From the NCBI GenBank assembly GCA_964476585.1, contig CAYZBF010000008.1:1-62372 (forward strand): a stretch of DNA of 62,372 bases. The letters run 5' to 3'. Source of the stretch: CAYZBF01 sp964476585. GTDB lineage: Bacteria > Hydrothermota > UBA3072. Below, piece by piece: positions 57,680 through 62,372 of the stretch (positions are counted from its first letter, which is position 1; every line of letters begins with the position of its first letter). The position numbers were made by a program, and so were the translations under genes. The notes under the pieces were generated by a model, which was not told the DNA's origin, did no database searches, and saw nothing but the letters and a program-made list of their open reading frames with translations.

Positions 57680-59803
57680 ATGTATTTATTATTTCTATTC
57701 CTTATGGGTTCTAGTGAAAGAAAATCTGTTGAGGTTCGATTTACTGAAGATGCACCAGTTATTGATGGTGTAATTGAGGAGGTATGGGAGAAAGCAGATT
57801 CAGCATATGATTTTGTCCAATTTGAGCCCTATGAAAAGACTAAACCTACAGAAAGGACGACTGTTTATGTGTTGCAAGATAAGGATAATCTCTATTTTGC
57901 ATTTCGTTGTTTTGCAGATAAGCATCCCCCAATTGCTTGCTTTACTGGTAATGAGGATAACGTTGCAATAGATATTGATCCTTTTGGTAGTAAGACTACT
58001 GCTTACTATTTCTCAGTTTATGCAAGTGAGATAATCGATGATGGCTGGGTGCTTGATGATGGTCGAACCTATGATAATTCCTGGGATGGTGTCTGGTATC
58101 GTGCAGTAAAAGTGTATGATGACCACTATGAGGTGGAGATAAAGATTCCATTCAAGACAATCCGGTATAAGAAAGGACTTAACGAGTGGGGAATAGAATT
58201 CATGAGATATATTGCCAACAATCAAGAGACCGATTATTGGACCGAGGTCTTACAGATAGAAGGGGATATGGTTTCAAAATATGGGACATTAAGAGGAATG
58301 AAACCTCATGCCACTGGACACTATTTTGAACTATATCCCGAGGGGTTTGTGCGATATGATAAATACAGAGAGGAAAAAGGAGTATATAAACTTCGCGGGA
58401 GTTTAAATTTTAAATGGGATTTCACTTCGGAAGGAACTATTAACGCCACAATAAATCCTGACTTTGCACAGATTGAAGCAGACCCATTCGAACTAAATTT
58501 AGGACAATATCCTACCTACTTGGATGAGCGGAGACCTTTCTTTCTTGAAGGAAAGGAAATCTTTCGAATGTCTGACTTTGGTGAAGGTAAGGGGCTTTTT
58601 GATCCATTGGAAATTTTCTATTCCCGTGAAGTCGGGAAATCCGTTGACGGCGAACCTGTGCCCATTCTTGGAGGACTAAAATTAACCAATAAATCAGAAG
58701 ACTGGAATGTGGGGGTTTTTGGTGCCTATACAGATTTTATGGAGTATTTAGAGGATGATACATTAGAGATGACTGAGCCCCATCGGAGTTTTGGGGTGTT
58801 ACGTGCAAAGCACAGGGTGTTTGAGAATTCAGACATCGGTATGCTATTTAGTGGAACCATGGCAAATAAAGACGATTACAATTATGCAATTGGTCTTGAT
58901 GGTGTTTATCGTAAAGGGGCTAACCAGTTTATCCTCCAGGGGGCAATGAGTGATAAGAATCATAAGAGAGGCTGGGCAGTAAAATCTGGCTATTTTGGAT
59001 TTGTCAAAAATTTTCTTACGCTGGCATCTGCTGAGATTATTTGTGACTCCTTTGACGTAGATGATATTGGATATGTGCCCTGGGCAGGTCTGAAAAAGGT
59101 CTTGATCTTTAGCGGTCCTTTTAAGCAATATCAAAGGGGGTTTTTGAGTAACTGGTTTATCGCTCCGGGGATTGTGATTGTTCAGGAACCGGGAAACATG
59201 AATTGGTCAAAACTTGGTGCTGCAGAAGTCAATGCCAATTTTCGTAACCAGTGGGGTTTTGATCTATCATTCACGGTTGGACCTTATTATGAAGCAGATA
59301 CAAATTATCTTTATCGTAGCATAAATCTTTCGGTCTGGGGCAATATTGCAGGTAATCAGTTGAATTTTGGCGGATATTATGACTACGCTTATAATTACTC
59401 GCGCGAATTCCTGGCTTACCAGGGTTCAAATTGGCTCTATTTTAGGTATTCAATAATTCCGCAACTGAGTGTTTCTTTATCTTCAGATGTATGGGTTGAG
59501 TGGGATACACTAAATACTCTTATCGCGATTACACCAAGAGTAACCCCTAGGGTCAATTTCAGGGTAAATGCGGATATGAGCCTTGAGATTTTCAATGAAT
59601 TCGTTATGACAATGCCGGGGACAAATTTTTCCGAAACCGAATTATTATCAAGCCGGCTTGGTCTGCTTTTCTCCTGGAACTTTAAACCAAAGAGCTGGTT
59701 ATATGTTGCTTTGAATGGCTATAGAGTTCAAGACGATAATGGAACTCTGCAACTTGAGAACCAGATCGGAGCAATAAAGGCAAAGTATTTGATATACTTT
59801 TAG
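57680..59803 (+). CDS. Carbohydrate-binding (CBM9-like) / DUF5916 outer-membrane protein
   Basis: 707 residues. A short hydrophobic start (MYLLFLFLMGSSE) is followed by a CBM9-like domain (APVIDGVIEEVWEKADSAYD, NLYFAFRCFADK, YEVEIKIPFKTIRY). The long C-terminal region has DFAQIEADPFELNLGQYPTY, LDERRPFFLEGKEIF and many barrel-like strands, the DUF5916 pattern. It probably sits in the outer membrane; in related bacteria these proteins occur near hydrolases, but none is adjacent. GGAGGAG precedes the ATG. Confidence 0.82.
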   Translation: MYLLFLFLMGSSERKSVEVRFTEDAPVIDGVIEEVWEKADSAYDFVQFEPYEKTKPTERTTVYVLQDKDNLYFAFRCFADKHPPIACFTGNEDNVAIDIDPFGSKTTAYYFSVYASEIIDDGWVLDDGRTYDNSWDGVWYRAVKVYDDHYEVEIKIPFKTIRYKKGLNEWGIEFMRYIANNQETDYWTEVLQIEGDMVSKYGTLRGMKPHATGHYFELYPEGFVRYDKYREEKGVYKLRGSLNFKWDFTSEGTINATINPDFAQIEADPFELNLGQYPTYLDERRPFFLEGKEIFRMSDFGEGKGLFDPLEIFYSREVGKSVDGEPVPILGGLKLTNKSEDWNVGVFGAYTDFMEYLEDDTLEMTEPHRSFGVLRAKHRVFENSDIGMLFSGTMANKDDYNYAIGLDGVYRKGANQFILQGAMSDKNHKRGWAVKSGYFGFVKNFLTLASAEIICDSFDVDDIGYVPWAGLKKVLIFSGPFKQYQRGFLSNWFIAPGIVIVQEPGNMNWSKLGAAEVNANFRNQWGFDLSFTVGPYYEADTNYLYRSINLSVWGNIAGNQLNFGGYYDYAYNYSREFLAYQGSNWLYFRYSIIPQLSVSLSSDVWVEWDTLNTLIAITPRVTPRVNFRVNADMSLEIFNEFVMTMPGTNFSETELLSSRLGLLFSWNFKPKSWLYVALNGYRVQDDNGTLQLENQIGAIKAKYLIYF

Positions 59804-60004
59804 ATAATTTTCATAATGTTAACACACGAGAAACTACTATTCTTTAAATTCCCCAATAGATTTGATATAGAGCCAAAAATTATATATCTTAGTTAATATC
59901 TAAATAATTAATCACTTAATTTTCAAACTTTAATCTATGCAAACTTTTCACTAAATTAAATATAAAATCTTATAGAAAATACAATAAAAATTCTTAAAAA
60001 GTAC
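59804..60004. other. AT-rich noncoding stretch
   Basis: About 200 bases of A/T-rich sequence with no gene, RNA or clear terminator seen. It leads into the promoter of the PaaX-like gene. Confidence 0.5.
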
Positions 60005-60032
60005 ATGACAAAAAAGAAAAATATGTTAAATA
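60005..60032 (+). promoter_or_regulatory. Predicted promoter of the PaaX-like gene, leaderless arrangement
   Basis: ATGACA (60005-60010), a 16-base spacer and TAAATA (60027-60032), then 6 bases to the ATG at 60039. No SD. Confidence 0.45.
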
Positions 60033-60038
60033 ATTTAT

Positions 60039-60914
60039 ATGTCGTATAAAAAACGATATAAAAAAAATCAACATAAAAATAAGGTTCGGATTCCCACAAC
60101 AATCTTTACATTATTTGGTGCATACATTATTCCTCGAGATGGGGAAGTATGGGTTGGGAATTTAATGAAACTTTTAAAGCCATTTGGGCTATCTTCGAAT
60201 GCTATAAGACTAGCGCTCTCACGTATGTCAAGGCAAAAACTCTTGATAAGTCGGAAGAAGGGGAGAAGAAGTTATTATTCACTAAGTAAGAGAGGATATA
60301 ACTGGATGTTATATGGTAGACATCGAGGACTAGAGAGAGAATATAAGTATTGGGATAAGAGATGGCGATTTCTTATATATAATATACCCGAGAAGTTACG
60401 TAGCAAAAGAGATACACTTCGAAAGAAATTATATAGTATGAGTTTCGGAAGTCTTGGTCCATCCATTTGGCTCTCTCCATATGATTTTGAAAAGGAGTTG
60501 ATGATGATTTTGGATAAACTCAAATTAAGTGAGTTTGTGGAGACATTCGAGTCAAAATACACAGGAATTCACGATGAGAAAGAGTTAATAAAAAAGGCGT
60601 GGGATGTAAAAAGTCTGGAATATCGATACAAAGAATTTTTAAATAAGTACTCTCCACGTTTTGTCTTTTATAAAAACAAAATAAAGAAAAAAGAATATAT
60701 AGATTTAGGAGAATGTTTTAAAGATAGATTTAAATCTAGCGCAGAATTCATAGATATAGCATTAGATGACCCAATGTTACCAAGACAGTTATTAGCCGTT
60801 GATTGGGTGGGGTATAAGGCTAAGGAAATTCACAAGGAACTTCAAGAAATATTAGCTCCCGAAGCAAACAAATTCGTAGATGAAATATTTAAGGAAAGTG
60901 AAATTAAGGTATGA
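60039..60914 (+). CDS. PaaX family transcriptional regulator
   Basis: 291 residues. A very basic N terminus (MSYKKRYKKNQHKNKVR) precedes the winged-helix domain: TIFTLFGAYIIPRDGEVWVG, SSNAIRLALSRMSRQKLLIS and YYSLSKRGYNWM. The central domain has WDKRWRFLIYNIPEKLRSKR and FGSLGPSIWLSPYDFEKEL. PaaX represses phenylacetate catabolism in E. coli, but no paa genes are here, so the ligand is unknown. Codon use is A/T-richer than in most neighbours. Its last bases precede the BPL_N-like gene. Confidence 0.85.
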   Translation: MSYKKRYKKNQHKNKVRIPTTIFTLFGAYIIPRDGEVWVGNLMKLLKPFGLSSNAIRLALSRMSRQKLLISRKKGRRSYYSLSKRGYNWMLYGRHRGLEREYKYWDKRWRFLIYNIPEKLRSKRDTLRKKLYSMSFGSLGPSIWLSPYDFEKELMMILDKLKLSEFVETFESKYTGIHDEKELIKKAWDVKSLEYRYKEFLNKYSPRFVFYKNKIKKKEYIDLGECFKDRFKSSAEFIDIALDDPMLPRQLLAVDWVGYKAKEIHKELQEILAPEANKFVDEIFKESEIKV

Positions 60915-60955
60915 AAATGAATTCAATTCAAAATTGTGAGAAAAGGAGGGAAAAG

Positions 60956-61738
60956 ATGCGGAGGATAACAACTATTTTAGCTATTTTCTTTTTGTCTTTA
61001 TTTACTGCCAATTGCCAGAGAATTCAACTTTCTGATATAGCTCTTTATTCAGATGAAGGAGTAGCAGAAAGTTGCATAAAAGCAAGTAAGAATATGTTTG
61101 AATGGATGGGTTACTCTGTGAAGTTAGTAACCTCAGATTACATTAATAACGAGAACTTGGATAATTTCAGTATCATTTGCTTTCCTGGTGGAAATATGTA
61201 TCAATATTCACAAAATATATCTTCACCTGGCAAAGAAAAAATTCGAAATTTTATCAGTGATGGTGGTGGATATATTGGTATTTGCGGAGGAGCGTACTTT
61301 ACTGGGGAAAAGGTGTTCTGGCAGGGGAATCAACTTCCTATGGAACCATTAGCAATATTTCCTGGTACTACCCGGGGACCTATTGATGAAATTGCTCTAT
61401 ATCCAAACTGTGTAATGTGTGAAGTTGATATTGTAAACCATTCTCATCCAATTACAGAGTCTGAGCAGGATTCTGTTTGGATTCAATATTGCTATGGTCC
61501 AATGTTATTACCAAACGAAGATGCAAATGTTGAGATTTTGGGTGAATCTGAAATTGGGGATAAGCCTGTGATAGTAGCTTTTGAATATGGGCATGGCAAA
61601 GTGTTTATAATTGGAACTCATCCAGAATTTGAGGAAGATAGTGATAGAGACGGATTTGCACCCTTAGATGAGATGGATGATCGTGGCTCTGACTGGGATT
61701 TAATGAGGAAGGCAGCAGAGTGGTGTATACAGGAATAG
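60956..61738 (+). CDS. Exported BPL_N-like (class I glutamine amidotransferase-fold) protein
   Basis: About 260 residues. ATG 60956 is preferred because AAAAGGAGGG precedes it and it gives a signal peptide (MRRITTILAIFFLSLFTANC); the in-frame ATG at 60911 lacks this. The mature domain shows IALYSDEGVAESC, FSIICFPGGNMYQYS, the nucleophile elbow GGYIGICGGAYF with its Cys, and VIVAFEYGHGKVFIIGTHPE. This is the biotin-protein-ligase N-terminal/GATase-like fold. Exported members have unknown function. Confidence 0.82.
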   Translation: MRRITTILAIFFLSLFTANCQRIQLSDIALYSDEGVAESCIKASKNMFEWMGYSVKLVTSDYINNENLDNFSIICFPGGNMYQYSQNISSPGKEKIRNFISDGGGYIGICGGAYFTGEKVFWQGNQLPMEPLAIFPGTTRGPIDEIALYPNCVMCEVDIVNHSHPITESEQDSVWIQYCYGPMLLPNEDANVEILGESEIGDKPVIVAFEYGHGKVFIIGTHPEFEEDSDRDGFAPLDEMDDRGSDWDLMRKAAEWCIQE

Positions 61739-61825
61739 ATTGTACATCATTTAGATGTTATAAGTTAATATGCAAAAGTTTTATTCAGATAAATATCTTT
61801 TTAAAATAAATGGGGGATAACGAAC

Positions 61826-62203
61826 ATGAAGAAAAATAGAATTATCTCATTTATTGTTATTTTTATTTACTCTTCTTTCTTTTCAAACAGCGGGGAAGCT
61901 AAAGAAATCTCTGCTCCTTGGCCGAGAAGAGTTTTAATAACAAACGATGATGGTATTAATGACATAAAGATTATAGAACTTGCGAATACTTTTGCGCAAG
62001 TTTCAGAAACCTATGTCGTGGCTCCGCATGGTGATCGAAGCAGTAGTACACACTACATATCAGTAATAAAAAAACGTAGATTAGAAGTCGAGCCATATTC
62101 ATTGGGTGAGGGAATACATGCATATGGAGTTGATGGTTATCCTGGTGATTGTGTTATATTTGCGCTTTTTGTATTATTGAAAGACAAGCCTCCAGAAATA
62201 TAA
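61826..62203 (+). pseudogene. SurE-like 5'/3'-nucleotidase truncated by a transposon
   Basis: 125 residues with a signal peptide (MKKNRIISFIVIFIYSSFFS) and the SurE start: RRVLITNDDGINDIKIIELA, VVAPHGDRSSSTHY and YGVDGYPGDCVIFAL. SurE normally continues with DLVxSGINxGxN after PP(E/D); here the frame stops right after PPEI, where the mobile-element sequence begins. The second half of the nucleotidase is absent, so the protein is probably inactive. An exported SurE is unusual in itself. Confidence 0.8.
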
Positions 62204-62372
62204 GGGTCAGACCTTGAAATGTGAAAAGGTTGACATTTTGTATGAAGTGGATAATATATCGATATGGCAAGACCATATCGATTGCAAGGGGAAGGGTACT
62301 TATATCATATTGCAAGTAGAGGCAACGATAGGAAAAGAATATACGTCGGCAAATATGATTACGAAAAGTTCT
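62204..62372 (+). mobile_element. Left end of a RAYT/IS200-like (Y1 transposase) element, right end outside window
   Basis: Directly after the SurE stop comes GGGTCAGACCTTGAAATGTG, the kind of terminus seen on REP-associated tyrosine transposase elements. A promoter (TTGACA 62230-62235, TAATAT 62252-62257) and the transposase start codon follow. The exact left boundary could be a few bases earlier and include the TAA. Confidence 0.7.
62264..62372 (+). CDS. REP-associated tyrosine transposase, N-terminal part (runs off window)
   Basis: 36 codons are visible: MARPYRLQGEGYLYHIASRG, then NDRKRIYVGKYDYEKF. The start MARP..R, YHI-SRGN-RK-I and the following D-Y-KF match the first helix and strand of Y1/TnpA_REP transposases; the HUH motif and catalytic Tyr would lie beyond the edge. 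The ATG is 6 bases after the -10 (TAATAT), with no SD, so the transposase too appears leaderless. Confidence 0.8.
   Translation, partial: MARPYRLQGEGYLYHIASRGNDRKRIYVGKYDYEKF

Overview
This is a chromosomal window of moderate to low G+C from an uncultivated-looking bacterium. The genes are housekeeping genes in dense operons with stop/start overlaps. The organism is probably Gram-negative and related to the FCB group or a candidate phylum such as WOR-3. That placement is inference from this mix: a gingipain-type C25 peptidase and a second protein, both with C-terminal FlgD/type IX secretion sorting domains; outer-membrane barrel proteins and lipoproteins; an archaeal-type V/A-ATPase; endonuclease Q; and ordinary bacterial machinery (SecG, L21/L27, Der, PlsY, a group 1-type sigma factor, HU).

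Layout: 1-1.9 kb holds the end of a secreted protein and asnS. 1.9-12.8 kb is a forward run: barrel protein, gap-pgk-tpiA-secG, rplU-rpmA, a DUF2520 protein, a SpoIVB-like S55 protein, a beta-propeller-like exported protein and ddl. 12.8-18.3 kb runs in reverse: a LOG-like protein, the large C25 peptidase, a 54-residue Trm112-like protein and a lipoprotein. 18.5-25.8 kb runs forward: DUF512 radical SAM protein, der, plsY, endonuclease Q, a HIT protein, and a membrane-anchored GltD-like oxidoreductase. 26-32.5 kb has a small barrel protein whose two untranslated regions are complementary, hsp20, and an htrA-sigma-degenerate M23-shortened ThiC-icd operon. 32.7-36.3 kb has an HD-GYP protein, LemA and DUF2207. 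36.3-45.4 kb is a complete V/A-ATPase operon headed by an unannotated 45-residue membrane protein and ending in USP and PTS-IIA genes. 45.5-50.1 kb has hup, thiL without a normal start codon, queG, tRNA-Leu, an amidohydrolase and a cyclophilin. 50.3-53.2 kb is a 58-residue protein plus a hybrid histidine kinase. 53.4-57.6 kb has trmO, decayed gene remnants, an ArsR-NifX-like-split permease operon and an HpcH aldolase. 57.7 kb to the end has a DUF5916 protein, a PaaX-like regulator, a BPL_N-like protein and a SurE homologue cut short by a RAYT-type transposase element.

The main cross-cutting observation is promoter architecture. At least eight genes (asnS, DUF512, endonuclease Q, HD-GYP, the 45-residue V-ATPase leader gene, arsR, paaX-like and the transposase) have a TTGACA-like -35 element beginning 34-37 bases before the start codon and a -10 element ending about 6-9 bases before it, with no Shine-Dalgarno sequence. 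Other genes in the same window have strong GGAGG sites. This points to widespread leaderless transcription beside conventional initiation, and it corrects several start codons. Other points worth following are two genes with no canonical start codon, the ThiC-like protein lacking the core of its barrel, and dispersed intergenic word repeats and inverted-repeat elements.
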